Source: Sipunculus nudus (Eukaryota; Annelida; Sipuncula; Golfingiida; Sipunculidae). Taken from it: DNA of 64,000 bases. The DNA is taken from positions 35,432,901 through 35,496,900 of the forward strand of contig CM049317.1 in the NCBI GenBank assembly GCA_026874595.1, in the 5' to 3' direction. The position numbers and the translations under genes are program-made. Shown here piece by piece: positions 23,690 through 34,989 of this stretch (position 1 is the first letter of the stretch; the number at the start of each line of letters is the position of its first letter). A model generated the notes under the pieces. The model was not told the DNA's origin, ran no database searches, and saw only the letters and a program-made list of their open reading frames with translations.

Positions 23690-24830
23690 TATATACAAGA
23701 AAAATAGAGATGGTCTACAAAATAAGTTTACCTGACCTATGACCTTGGCCTTTTGCCCACATATCAACTGGATTCTTTCTAAATGATGGGTAACTACTAA
23801 CCAATTACATCTGGCCGGGTGTAATTACTTGGCACCAATGAGTGAATAACTTAGACCTGCAACCTTTAACCTCCTGACCAGCTGACCTCAAAATCAATTA
23901 GTTGTTTCTGCATGCAAAAAGACCCATAAATATTAAGTTTGAATCACATTGAGTGATGCATAGATGTGGCATATGTGAAAGACTGAAGGTTTGGTTTGAA
24001 CAGTTTCACTTGAAATATGTTCACAAGCATTTAGAACAATATTGTGACCTTGACCTTTGACCTTTTGAACTCAACATCAATAGGCTTCTTCCCCTATTGG
24101 TAGGTAAGCCATATATGACAGATGGAAAGTATAGATTGAAAGGTTTGCCTGAAAATGACTCCACGCAAGAATAGGGTGCTGTGAACTTGACCTTTGACCT
24201 CAAAATCAACAGGTCTTTTCCCCTGTTGGCAGAGAAGCGATATCAGTGCTGAAAGGTTCGGAATGAAAGGTCTAGCTTGAAATGTGTCCACAACCTTTTC
24301 AAAGATGTGGATCCTGTGACCCTGACCTTTGACCTTGTGACCTCAACATCTATAGGATTTTTCTCCCACTTAGTAGGTGAGCTGTACTTGAAAGATCAAA
24401 GAATTGGGATGAAAGGTTTGGCTTAAAATGCATCCACAGGCTTTTCAAAGAATTTGGGTTCTGTGACCTTGACCTTTGACCTTGTGACCTCAAAATAATT
24501 ATGGTTCTTCCCCTGTTGGTAGGTGAGCTGTATGTGAAAGATGGAAGGTTTGGGATGAAAATTTTGGCTAAAAAAATTATTTCTGGGGGGTGCAAACACA
24601 CCCCATAACTTCGAGAATATAGGTCGCAGTGACCTAATTTCAGGTTTGCAAGGAGATCTTTTTAGAACCTCTAAGACTGCATAGGGTTCATGGCCCTAGC
24701 CCCTACGGTTACGATTTGTGCCCTGCTAACAGCCGGATGGCCGGCCGGACGGACAGACGGAAGGACGACGGACAAAGACCCATCGCTATAGCCCAGCATG
24801 ACTGAAAGTCAGCTGAGCTAATAAACTGTC
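23690..24830 (+). repeat. Tandem repeat family B array with family A-type end
   Basis: Units of about 135-147 bp carry 'ggtaggtgagctgtatgtg', 'gaaaggtttggcttgaaatg' and 'gtgaccttgacctttgacc'. Perfect TGACCTTTGACCT elements start at 24,051, 24,188, 24,323 and 24,470. The array passes at about 24,600 into one family A unit and ends with a GACGG-rich stretch and 'gtcagctgagctaa', the same terminus as family A arrays. So A and B appear to be internal arrays sharing one 3' end. Confidence 0.85.
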
Positions 24831-25465
24831 TGTCTGTCTGTCTGTCAATATTACTCTTACTAACTTTGAAAACCTGTAATATTCTATTTATATTACGCAT
24901 TGCTATTGCCTCATTCCTTGTTGTAATAATCACTTACGTTACTGTTGTTAATACTCATAAAGTAATACACATGATGAATGACATGGTCAGTCTGTTAGAT
25001 ATGTTGTTTTATACTATTTTCACATATACCGGTTGTCATTAAATACATGCATTAGGCTACAGCCACATATTATACAAAAGTTGATATAATATAAGTAATA
25101 ACATATGGTTGTTATTATTATTATAATTTTTATAATTGGCATTATTATATGATAACCTATAGTTAACATATGGATATATGCTTTATACAATGTCAGTGAG
25201 ATTTCCTTTAACAGTATAATTTTATTTATTTACATTTATGTAACTTTTTTTATGTTGTAGTTTCTAAACATTCCCACCACTATTTTGAATTTGCATGATA
25301 CAACATTAAGTAAATTGTTTATCTTGTCTTGGCTAAGAAATATATTTTTGAGAACCTATGAGACCAGATGTTTCTTCAATGCAAACCGTCTACTTTAATA
25401 AGTTTATGCTTTGATATATTTCAACTGTATATGGCCTGTTTATATGCCCTAGAGTTTGCATTTCG

Positions 25466-25593
25466 CCTCAGTATTTTGATTAAGCACAACACAACATTGT
25501 ATATATTGTTATTTTGTACTGGGGTTTCACCTCAGTATTTTGATTAAGCATAACACAACATTGTATATATTGTTATTTTGTACTGGGTTTTCA
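25466..25593. repeat. 64-bp tandem duplication
   Basis: Two near-identical 64-base copies, starting 'cctcagtattttgattaagc' at 25,466 and 25,530, inside the right part of the hAT-like element. No coding content. Confidence 0.85.
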
Positions 25594-26496
25594 TTAATAA
25601 AAATATTTTAAACTTTCTGATAATATATTTAATTCCACAACATTATAAAACAAGTTTTTTAACAAAAAGTACTCCTTTAAGTACTCAAGAGTACATTTTG
25701 AGTACTCGGTACTCGTACTCGAGTACTTTTGAAAAAAGTGCAAAAGTACTCATCCCTGTACTCGAGTACTTTTAAAGTACTCAGTACTCGTACTCGAGTA
25801 CTTTAAAAGTACTCGGACCCAACTCTGATATTCACCATTCGAATAGTGCTTTCATTCACTGGTGACCACTGAAAAATAACCCTGTGATCTTAATCCTTTT
25901 TAAACCTTTGAAAATTTTAAAATAATAAAGGGCTGCAACAATATCAAAACTGTTTCTGGGGCTTTTGGGGGGAATTTTTCCTGGTTTCCACTCTGGGACA
26001 AGAAGGGGGGCAGTTGGCCGGAGACCATCATAGCGTGAAAATGTGCTCTGCGCACCATGTAACAACCACAATAAGTTTTGGTCAAGAAATATATTTTGCA
26101 GAGCGGAACCTGACTTTGAACTGTCAATATGACCAATTTTGTGCTTGTAAAAATAAGGTCATTTCATGACAACCACTATTGACTAATCTGTATGGTAGTT
26201 CCAATTTGGCCAAGATCTAAGGGCCAGCAGTTATCCAGGGTTGATGTCAAGTACTTTGCCTGTGTGTACAAGACAACCTCAGTATTTATATTCACCTTCG
26301 CATACATTTCTAAAACAGGTTTCTAGAAGATCCCTTTGTATTGCAGCCCGTATATGCAAGTAACATGTACACTTTATAATTAAGGTCTAGTGCAGTCCTA
26401 GGTCTGTATTATGAACTGCTTAATATTTTCCTGTGAGAACTTCAACAAAGACTTAAAACGAAAATGCAGATATTTTTATTTCATTTTTCGATAAAT

Positions 26497-26504
<8 letters not shown>

Positions 26505-26562
<58 letters not shown>
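26505..26562. repeat. (TA)n microsatellite
   Basis: A pure TA run preceded by a short (CA)n. Confidence 0.95.
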
Positions 26563-26565
<3 letters not shown>

Positions 26566-26569
26566 AATC

Positions 26570-28740
26570 ATGAAGGTGACTAAATAATCATAATGACAGA
26601 AGTATATTTATACAAGGGTCCAACTATTTTGTCAGTAGTATAGAAGGGGTTAATGAACTAATGTATACTATATTTTTATCTACTCTTAATAGGTATACCT
26701 TGTATCGAGGCACACTCAGAACCCCTTTCATTTACTGTGTTGTCCACCTTGATATTTGCCACCAAGTCGGAGCCATAGCTTCCAGCATTAAATGTATAAT
26801 CGTTAATAAATTCATATACATATTCACTGTCTTGTGTCTATTTGCATGAAACCGTGTGTTCACGTAATGTGCCATATATGAAAGAACCTGGGGACAAGGC
26901 ACACTACTGTTGACAATAAGGACAATAATGAAACAATTCCTTTCTTCCTGTTCTCATCATAGACTGTTGAGTGATACAATTATTTGTACTTTTGTATTGG
27001 GGGGCAATCTTTAGATGACAGTTACGCTTGGCCGTAAAAACAAACGAAAAAAATATTGACTCAGCCAGTTCTTCAGAATTACATTGGACAAGAAGGAGAA
27101 ATTACAACCCTTTGGGTTGTTGATTAATGGAATTCTTACTTCTTTTTAATTATTGCATGGTATGTTTTGAAGTTTGGTAAGCAAATTGATCATGTTTAGC
27201 CCTTAACGTTGTGCAAGACAGGTGCTGCCACCTATATTTTCTATATGTGTACACTTTTATCTTGTATTTTGTACTCAGAAACTACGGCTGGCTAATTGGT
27301 AGCAAGGCGCCAATCTAAGCTGATTGACAGCGAAACTTTTAACTTGACATCCGAAGATACTTTGGTGTAATCTGCAAGGGAAACCTGAATGGCTTCATGA
27401 TGTTTTAAATTCTGCTATAATTGCGTGACCGTAATCACTGTTAAATAATTCAGATAGGTCTAAGTGTTCAGGCAGCAAATGAAACTTTTTTTGCAATAAA
27501 AAATGATCATTATTCACCATCTGCACATACATGCTTGTCACCTGTCGTCTCCTGTCACAACTTGAGCCTAGCAAGCAAACACATTTACATGAAAGGCACA
27601 AATTGAAAGAACATGCATCATGTACATTTTTTTCACGATGAAAATTTGAAGAAAACTTGGTATGTTCTTCGCAACTACTGAACTACTGCATTCAAAAATG
27701 CTAAATATGACGGCAATCAAAGTGATAACACTTTTGCGTCACATATCAGCTAAGAGTCATCACCCCTAAGTCACATGTTAAATATAAAATGACCTTAAAG
27801 TACTTTTGAAATGTAAGCATCATTTTAATAAATCCATGTACTTTTGAGATTTGGTAATTGAGTTGAAATTAAAATACTTTTTATTATCAATTGTCTTCCT
27901 TCTAACATGGTCTTCTCGCTTACTTGAAATATAAAACTGTAGGTAAAAAGGCATAGAATCGTAGATCATAACGTTACATCATTCATCAACTGAATCGGTC
28001 ATATAGGTCCGTTAATGATTTGAATGTAGAGTGCAAACCTCAGTAAAGGCAAAATAATCCTACTAGATCCACCCCTTATCCGGATCAACACTCAACTACA
28101 ATCGGATCTTTCATAACCATATTTTATGAAACTTAAATTGTAACACTTTCTAGTTTCTCTTTAATAGTGTTGCTCAAACTTTTCAGAAATATCAGAAATA
28201 AATCCTTATGTAGTTATAAATAAAAGCGCCACAGTTTACCTATATGCTACTTTATTTCTGACAAGAATAAAATATAATCATACTGGCATATGTTGAATCT
28301 GCTTGCTACCTTCTTTAAATAATGGTGCGAGTAGGCCCATCTTCATTTAAAGTGGAGAAAATAAAGAATAAAGATTAAATTTTCTAAAGACAAATCACAG
28401 GTAATCAATCTTGTAAAATTGCACATTTTTCTATCACTACACCTTAGCTTTCAATAAACATCTTAGGAAATATTCAAAAAGAAGAGGGCAAAACAAACAG
28501 ACAATTCACAGGTAGTAAATGCTGCAAAACAACTTATTTTAAAACACCTAAAGCAGTAAAAAAAGCTGAAAAATTCTAGGTAAATCATTTTAGTAGTTCA
28601 ATCCTTATCAAAAGGAGATTGTGATTACAGACACAATATCCATATTTACGATCGCATGTGTTAAATCTAAATTCATATAGTCAATTTCTGAAAAAAACCT
28701 GCTCAGTTTTGTGTTGAGTCAGCCATATTGTTAATATATG
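26570..28740. other. Stretch with no recognised gene
   Basis: AT-rich DNA without arrays or terminal repeats that I can see. Short open frames only; none shows a known motif. Confidence 0.5.
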
Positions 28741-28752
28741 CCTGTGGTGAGA

Positions 28753-28814
28753 AGTGGGACACAATCTTGGGAGAGAAGTGGGACAGTCCCATTTCTACCC
28801 ACTTGTGTCCCACT
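28753..28814. repeat. Nested inverted repeat (hairpin)
   Basis: AGTGGGACACAA (28,753-28,764) is followed 38 bases later by its exact complement TTGTGTCCCACT (28,803-28,814). The loop holds a second palindrome TGGGACAGTCCCA. It lies about 340 bases upstream of the Tigger transposase remnant and could be part of that element's non-coding end, but no matching distal repeat was found. Confidence 0.6.
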
Positions 28815-29149
28815 ACCCTATTCCTTGAAGTACTAATATTTCAAGAGTATTCCCAGACATTCTTTTAGTAAAATAAAGCTTATGTAATATTGATACATAG
28901 TGACCAATAATATGAGATATTTTGGTTTTATCTTCATAATGATAGAGTTATAAATTGATGCTAATAGTAAACATCATCGCTACTACTAACCTAGGAATCT
29001 TCCATATTTACACTTTCTCGTGTTCTTTGGCTATTAGTGACTTTTTTTTACATAATTGAGCTTCTAAAAACTTACACAATATTATGTATAGAAAGTTCTC
29101 GTCTTTGTAACAATTTGCTACATTGTAATAATTTTGCTTGTAACACAGG

Positions 29150-29324
29150 GTAAAAATTCAACGGCAATATCAGCGCAAGACAGAAATGGGACTTGTATCC
29201 CATGAGGCCATGCTTGAAGCTATTAAACTTGTAATAAAATGAGAGAGGTCCATGCGAAATATACCAAAAGAGAAAGGGATTTCTAAGACAGTTTTAGCCC
29301 GCTTGTAAAGAAATATAAAGACAA
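29150..29324 (+). pseudogene. Tigger/pogo transposase, N-terminal helix-turn-helix part
   Basis: Encodes a Psq/CENP-B-like DNA-binding segment: 'QRKTEMGLVSHEAMLEAIK', then after a TGA 'NIPKEKGISKTVLARL', the usual helix-turn-helix of Tigger transposases. The Helitron at 29,325-30,699 interrupts it; the same protein resumes at 30,700. At least one stop and one shift predate or accompany the insertion. The start is approximate; no initiating ATG is assigned. Confidence 0.7.
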
Positions 29325-30699
29325 CTAGCATACGGGTAGTCGACAAGCGACTGCGTGTATCCGCCAAAATCAGAGTGGAATCAGAGTGAAGTGTGTTGCA
29401 TATTAGCATGGATGTCTGCAGCCGAAATGTGTATGTAGGTTGCACCACCTACCACAAAATCCAGAAAGCTGTCCAAGTTGTATACATATGCATACTACAT
29501 GTATATAAGTGATTTTATCCCACAGCAGACAAACAAAAGGACTTGTGCAAAAATGGTGGCAGGTTCCCCACTAATTTTGTGTATGATTAAGAGCTACGTG
29601 AGATCTATACACATGCAACATTACAGGGGGATATGTCCAACCAGTCCTGAGATATAATCCTGAATGTCTGCAGCATTAACATAAATGTAGGTGGCGCCAC
29701 CTGCCATATAATCGAGAAAGCTATCCAAGATGTATAAACACGCAAAATTTTAGGCAGATAAGTCAAACCACTACATGTATATGAGTGATTTTATCCCATA
29801 GCAGACAAACAAAAGGACTTGTGCAAAAATGGTTGCAGGTTGCCCCTACAGTTTTGTGTATGATGAAGAGCTATGTGAAATCTATACACAGACAAAATTT
29901 TGGCCCAATAGGTCAAACGGTTCCCGAGATATGAGCTTTGATGTCTGCAGCGTAAAGTAAAATGTAGGTGGCGCCACCTATCATAAAATCAAGAAAGCTG
30001 TCAAGGATGTATAAACTTGCAAAATTTTAGGCAGATATGTCAAACCACTGCCGAGATATGAGTGATTTTATCCCATAGCAGACAAACAGATGGACGCTGT
30101 GCAAAAATGGATGCAGGTGGCGCCACCATTTTTGCATATGATTAAGAGCTATGTGAGATATATACACATGCAAATTTTCAGGAAGATACGTCAAACCAGT
30201 TCAGAGATATCAGCATGGATGTCTGCAGCGTGAATGTGAATGTAGGTGGCGCCACCTGTCATAAAATCAAGAAAGCTGTCCAGGATGTATAAAACTGCAA
30301 AATTTTAGGCAGATGTGTAAAACCACTGCCGAGATATGAGTGACTTTAACCAAAGGCAGACAAACAGATGGACACTGTGCAAACATGGTTGTAGGTGACG
30401 TCACCATGTTTTGTGTATGTTATGAAGCTATCCAAGGGCTACATTTGTACAATTTTTTTTTCCTGATCGGTCAAGCGGTTCCCAAGATATGTGGGTTTAT
30501 GTGTGGAAACAGACGCACAAATGGACGCTGGGCAGAGAGGAAAGGTCAAAGGTCAACGCAAATTGGTTAGGGCACCAGTTCACATGTGACCCGATAATTG
30601 GTGTAACTCCTCAGAGGAGTTCTCCGGAAACGAACGCAGCGACGGTGGCGACGGAACCCGGTCAAAAACATAGTTTCCGCAAAACTTCGTTTTGGCGGA
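29325..30699 (-). mobile_element. Non-autonomous Helitron, copy 1
   Basis: On the minus strand the element starts TCCGCCAAAAC (30,699) and ends CTAG (29,325). A short hairpin AGTCG-cttgt-CGACT lies nine bases before CTAG, as in Helitron 3' ends. The neighbours are A on the 5' side and T on the 3' side, the standard target dinucleotide. Deleting it rejoins an open reading of the Tigger transposase. A second copy lies at 48,104-49,565. The interior consists of about 278-bp tandem units with GGTGGCGCCACC at 29,690, 29,967, 30,116 and 30,245. It encodes no Rep or helicase, so it must move with proteins supplied elsewhere. Confidence 0.8.
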
Positions 30700-31620
30700 T
30701 ACATTAAAACCACAAGATGTCTCCCAATTAGTCCCATAGCCAGGTCTTCACAGATGAACAGGGAAACTTATTTGAAGACTACTTGACCACATCCTCCAAG
30801 AAGTTTTATGGTCTCACTGCTAAAAATGCAAAGAAACTGGCATATCATATGGCAGATTAAAACAATCTTGCAATGCCAGCAAATGGAAAGAGAACCACAC
30901 TGGTGGTGGACAGGTTTAATGCTTTCATGAGATGCCATCGATGTCTGTCGGTCAGATGTCCAGGGGAGACTGCATTCAATGAGGAGATTGTGGGAGCATT
31001 TCTTTACATTCTAGAGCATGTTATTAAGGTAAATGTTAACCGGGCAGAGGATCTACAATTTAGATGAGTCTGGATTTACAACTGTAAAATGGTTCCTAAA
31101 GCCATTACACAGACATGTGACTATGTGAATGGGGAGAATTAGTTGCGGTAATTTCCGCAGCAGGCCCTGCCGTACCATCGTTTCCCTCGAAAAAGAAATT
31201 CGTGATGTGATGCTCAATGGATCACCTGAGGGATCTCTTGGTTTAGCTGCAGAATCAGGGTGGATGAACAGTGTACTTTCCATAAAGGTCATGGAACATT
31301 TTGTCCTACCCACAAAGTTTATATATCAACACCCCATTGCGTTCACCATGGAAAATCAAGAAAGTCATATTTTCCTTGAAATATTACGGTCTGCAAAACC
31401 ACATGTTCATGTTTACAGCCCCCCCCCCCCCCCCCCCATACGAGCCACAAAACAGCCTTTGAACCGAGCTGTCTTTGGCCCAATGAAGTCGTATTTCAAC
31501 AGTGCAGCTGACACCTGGCTGATGAGAATTCCAGAAAAGAATCACTGTTTATCAGGTTGGATATGTGAATGGGAAAGCAGTCATACCTACTAACCTCATA
31601 GAAGGCTTCAAGGCGTATTG
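30700..31620 (+). pseudogene. Tigger/pogo transposase, CENP-B and DDE part
   Basis: Continues the protein begun at 29,150. Blocks in order: the CENP-B/HTH region 'FYGLTAKNAKKLAY', 'RFNAFMRCHRCLSVR', then 'NLDESG' holding the first catalytic Asp (codon 31,063-31,065), 'MLNGSPEGSLGLAAESGWMN', 'ENQESHIFLEIL' where the second catalytic Asp is Glu (31,351-31,353), and 'FGPMKSYFNSAADTWL'. A C run at about 31,420-31,437 replaces the usual PPHTSH-like segment. Multiple stops and shifts; cannot encode active transposase. Similarity fades at about 31,620, where family C repeat begins. Confidence 0.8.
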
Positions 31621-31659
31621 TGTATGAGAACGCCATGAAAGTTGCATTGACATGCCGAA

Positions 31660-33290
31660 ATTTCAGGCTGATACATCAAACTTCACTTGATTCAGGTGCA
31701 AGCTCAGCCTAGTGAACCGGTAGAAATAGCCAGCTGTTGCTACTCACTGAGTGAACGCTTGATCTGCATTTGGCTGTACTGACTGAACTCTTGACCTGTT
31801 GCAAGTCCGATAGTTGGCAGTCTGCCAAAGCAATAAATAGATACAGACTGAAACTTGGCTTTTTGCCAAATCTGAAATAGTTGGCAGTCTGCCAAGTTAT
31901 TTATAGACATTAGACACATAAACAATCTTGGCCTGTTGGTAAATCTATTTTTACATCGTGAATGACTTTGGCTAAAATGCTATTTTTAGCCGACATAATC
32001 ATAGGATTTTTTTTTATCAAAATGTTAAGGATAATAACAGATGCCTATTGAAATCCAAATCAGAATACAGATATATTTTATTCATGGATTATCTTAAGTT
32101 GGATATAGACACCAAATATTTGTTGCATGTTCAGCTCTACTTATATACCCACAGAGCTCAGTATTTTAATACAATAAATCTAATAACTTTGTTTACCAAA
32201 GTATCTTACAGTCCAATAATATGGTCCAAAGACAATGGTCCAATAATTCAGCCAATAAACATTTAAGTAAACTTGAACAAGGCCACTTTAAAGTCATTTC
32301 TGAGTAATTACACAGAATTTGAAACAAGAGTTTCGCAGAAAAGACTATTGCACCCTATCAGTCTGATATAATATTACCTGGCCACTTCAGACCAACTTAA
32401 GCTTTCTATGACTCCAAAAATCAGTTTTATACGCATGAGAGGCCATTTCAGTAGGATTATGTTTGCGAAAAATTAAACCATTCGGTCGACAGTTTCATCA
32501 TAAAACATTTCTAATGTAGTTGATGAAAGAGGCTAAATGTACGAGTCTTTGCCCTTAAAAACAGGTCAGGTGGCGCCACACTAACCTCAGTTTCAAATAT
32601 GAGTCAAGTGCCCAACATTGCACAAAATTTGGTGATGCTAGCTCCTGTTGATTCTGAAAGTGTAATGTTAGTATGCTTACTTGGACAAATGACTATGCTC
32701 AAATTCCTGTAACTCGGCCAAAATTCATCGATCCCAAACTATTTGGACAAACTTAAAAAAGTTCATCTCTGGGATCATTTCTGTGAAATATTGAAAATTA
32801 TTTTTAGATGAAGATTTTCAAATGTTTTTTAGCTTTCCCTGTAACATGTAAGCTGATGTAGGTGGCGCCACAAAAAGCTCAATTCCACAACAATTGACAT
32901 GTGACTGACTTTGCATAAAATTTGGGAATGCTAGCTTCTGCTGTTTCTGAAAAAATATTTGGTTAATGTACTGACTTGAGATGGATCCCGTACAAAAATG
33001 TCAATGCAGGTGGCGCAAACAATACCTAAATTTCAAATATAACTCATGTGACCAACATTTGAAAAAAAATTGGTGATGATAGCTCAAGCCATTTCTGAGA
33101 CTTTAATTTTAGTTTACTTTTTTGCCGAATGACAAAGTTCAGCTTCTGAACTCGGATAAAAATCTTTAATCCGAGAGGGTTTAACAGGTGACTGATTCTT
33201 CGAAATAATTTTGGCTAGCTCTGACGGTTATCGTACGGAAGACGGCGGACGGACGACGCTGCGCCATCGCATAAGCTCACAGGTTTGCTA
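31660..33290. repeat. Dispersed repeat family C, copy 2
   Basis: Same order of motifs as copy 1: the 'ggcagtctgccaaag' plus TATAAATAG-like subrepeats at 31,690-31,930, 'gactttggctaaaatgct', and GGTGGCGCCAC-type sites near 32,570 and 32,860. It ends with 'gacggacgacgctgcgccat' and 'cgcataagctcacaggtt' around 33,240-33,285. Confidence 0.7.
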
Positions 33291-33339
33291 AAATGTGTAT
33301 AAATTCGAAAAAAATATTATTTTGGGGGGGGGGGGGGTA

Positions 33340-33505
33340 CTTCTGAGCCCCATAGCTGGGAGGATATGTATGACAAAGACCCAATTTCAGGTTTCCGAGG
33401 AGATTGTTCATGGACCTCTCTGGATGACAACTGAGGATATTTTATGTCCTACAGTTAGGCCTACGATTTGTGCCATGTTAAGGGACAGCCGTTTCCTTTG
33501 AAGGT
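33340..33505 (+). repeat. Single family A unit
   Basis: One isolated unit: 'caatttcaggtttccgagg', 'ggacctctctggatg', 'acgatttgtgccatgttaa'. It lies directly after family C and a G run at about 33,325-33,337. Confidence 0.65.
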
Positions 33506-33699
33506 ATCAAAAATATAGAAAAGAATGCGTAAAAAATCGATTAAAATACAGGTAGATTTCAAGTTGTAAAAGCAAAAGGTTGTGCTCTAATTGTTTGCAC
33601 GTGGGTCACAATAGTCGGACTGTTTGAAGGACTCAGTATGCTCAGTTTCTGGTTGTGATAGAACAACCATCAAATTTATCCATGTTCAAAGTGAGTATG

Positions 33700-34220
33700 A
33701 AAGTGAGAAAGGTAAGCTAACCTGTCATTGTTTGTGATGGTATTGGAAATGATATTCAGGTCAGTGTGGACAGCAATGTGAGTGTCAATACTATTAGTTC
33801 AAAAAGAATACTATTGTCAAAAAGAGGGGCCTATGCTTTGCTATACACCGGATCTACAAAAAAAGTTTATCAGAAAGCGACTTGTGATTTAGCTGAAAGG
33901 AATCGACCGAACTACAGGATAAATACCATACACAGCAGTTCCAGAGCGTGATCGTGTCCTTCATCTTGATATGAGTGGATGGACCATCAAAATGAAGAAT
34001 GTACTAGTGGTTCTAAGCATTCTTGCGATATACCCAGGCCACGCGACTAACCTACACACATAACCACACGTCGGGCCTGCCAATACAACTTGACAGCATG
34101 ATCCAGGCAGACATACTTATTCGTATGGATGTTTGTTCTAATTATGTTGGAAGTAAGAGCTGGCCCCAGTAGGAGTCATACGCTGCCAGGTCAATGTCTT
34201 AGGTCTCACAGGGGACCGAT
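33700..34220 (+). pseudogene. BEL/Pao retrotransposon relic: protease region
   Basis: A frame at 33,766-33,951 carries 'ALLYTGS', the retropepsin active-site block with the catalytic Asp replaced by Tyr (codon 33,844-33,846). Downstream, in other frames, come 'SGWTIKMKNV' and 'DSMIQADILIRMDVCSNYVG', resembling the D-x-LIG-D segment of Pao proteases. Several stops and shifts. The RT and RNase H that should follow are missing. Assignment rests on this plus the better-preserved integrase downstream. Confidence 0.5.
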
Positions 34221-34299
34221 AAGTGGTCAACCTTCTCTTGAGGTATCATCACACTTGAGTTAGCAGGTGGAATAATTGGTGAACATAGAAACAAGGTAT

Positions 34300-34880
34300 C
34301 TGGCAATTCAATCTGCAGCAGTTGAATATATGGATGATGAAGATCGCGAAGTCATGAAATCTTCGGAACAAATGGTGAAAAAAAAAATTGTTTCAGCAAC
34401 GCTGTTCCGACTGACAATATCTGTTTACGATATCCATTGGGTTATCTGATTAGTCATTACTTGGATTTTTACCGGCTAAAAAAGGCTCTGTGCTGTTTGC
34501 TAAGGGTCAAAGTTCATGTCAGAATTGAGAAGATGAATCCCAGTGATCCCTGCGAGTTTTTAATCTTGGAATATGTGCAACAGGAGGGTTCTCGATGTGT
34601 AACCGATATACTGAAAAAGACGTCAACCTCTTTTTTAAGTTTTTACTTCACCTGGAAATGGTCCTATGCTCCTACCCCATGATCACAAGTTATATAATCT
34701 GATCATACGGGATTACCATTGAGGAACCCACCTAGGCACTGAATGGTTGATAAGCCAGATAATAACAAGGTGCTGGATATTACAAGCCAGCATATTGATT
34801 AAAAAAATAAAGAGAGCCTGCGTGACTTGCTAGAAACTTCATGGAGTGCCACAAAATCAAAAGATGGACTGAACTAACCG
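34300..34880 (+). pseudogene. BEL/Pao relic: RNase H-integrase junction and zinc-binding domain
   Basis: The sequence encodes 'MDDEDREVMKS', then 'FYRLKKALCCLLRVK', hallmark of the BEL/Pao linker after RNase H. Next comes a HHCC zinc-binding segment: 'LLPHDHKLYNLIIRDYH', a TGA, 'GTHLGTEWLISQIITRCWIL', and a terminal Cys-x2-Cys ('RACVTC'). This order is specific to BEL/Pao integrases. Frames differ and one stop lies between the two histidine blocks, so it is inactive. Confidence 0.7.
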
Positions 34881-34989
34881 CTTAAAGATGTGAACCTGTG
34901 GTAGAACTTTCTGCACTCGACCGTGGAAAATATTCAGAACGACATCACGTGTGGGATGGGCATTCAATCCCCAACTGCCATTATACCAG

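Larger units (their letters stand above)
20177..25827. mobile_element. hAT-like DNA transposon (no transposase visible)
   Basis: Perfect 13-bp terminal inverted repeats, CAGAGTTGGGTCC at 20,177-20,189 and its complement at 25,815-25,827. They are flanked by a 6-bp direct repeat ATATTC (20,171-20,176 and 25,828-25,833). CAG-TTGGG ends are typical of hAT elements; most make 8-bp duplications, but 5- and 6-bp variants are known. Both ends carry about 165 bases packed with ACTCGAGTAC-type palindromes. The interior is AT-rich and includes a LINE tail and a family B array; no transposase frame is recognisable. It might instead be two solo ends bracketing unrelated DNA, but the shared target duplication argues for one element. 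Confidence 0.75.
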
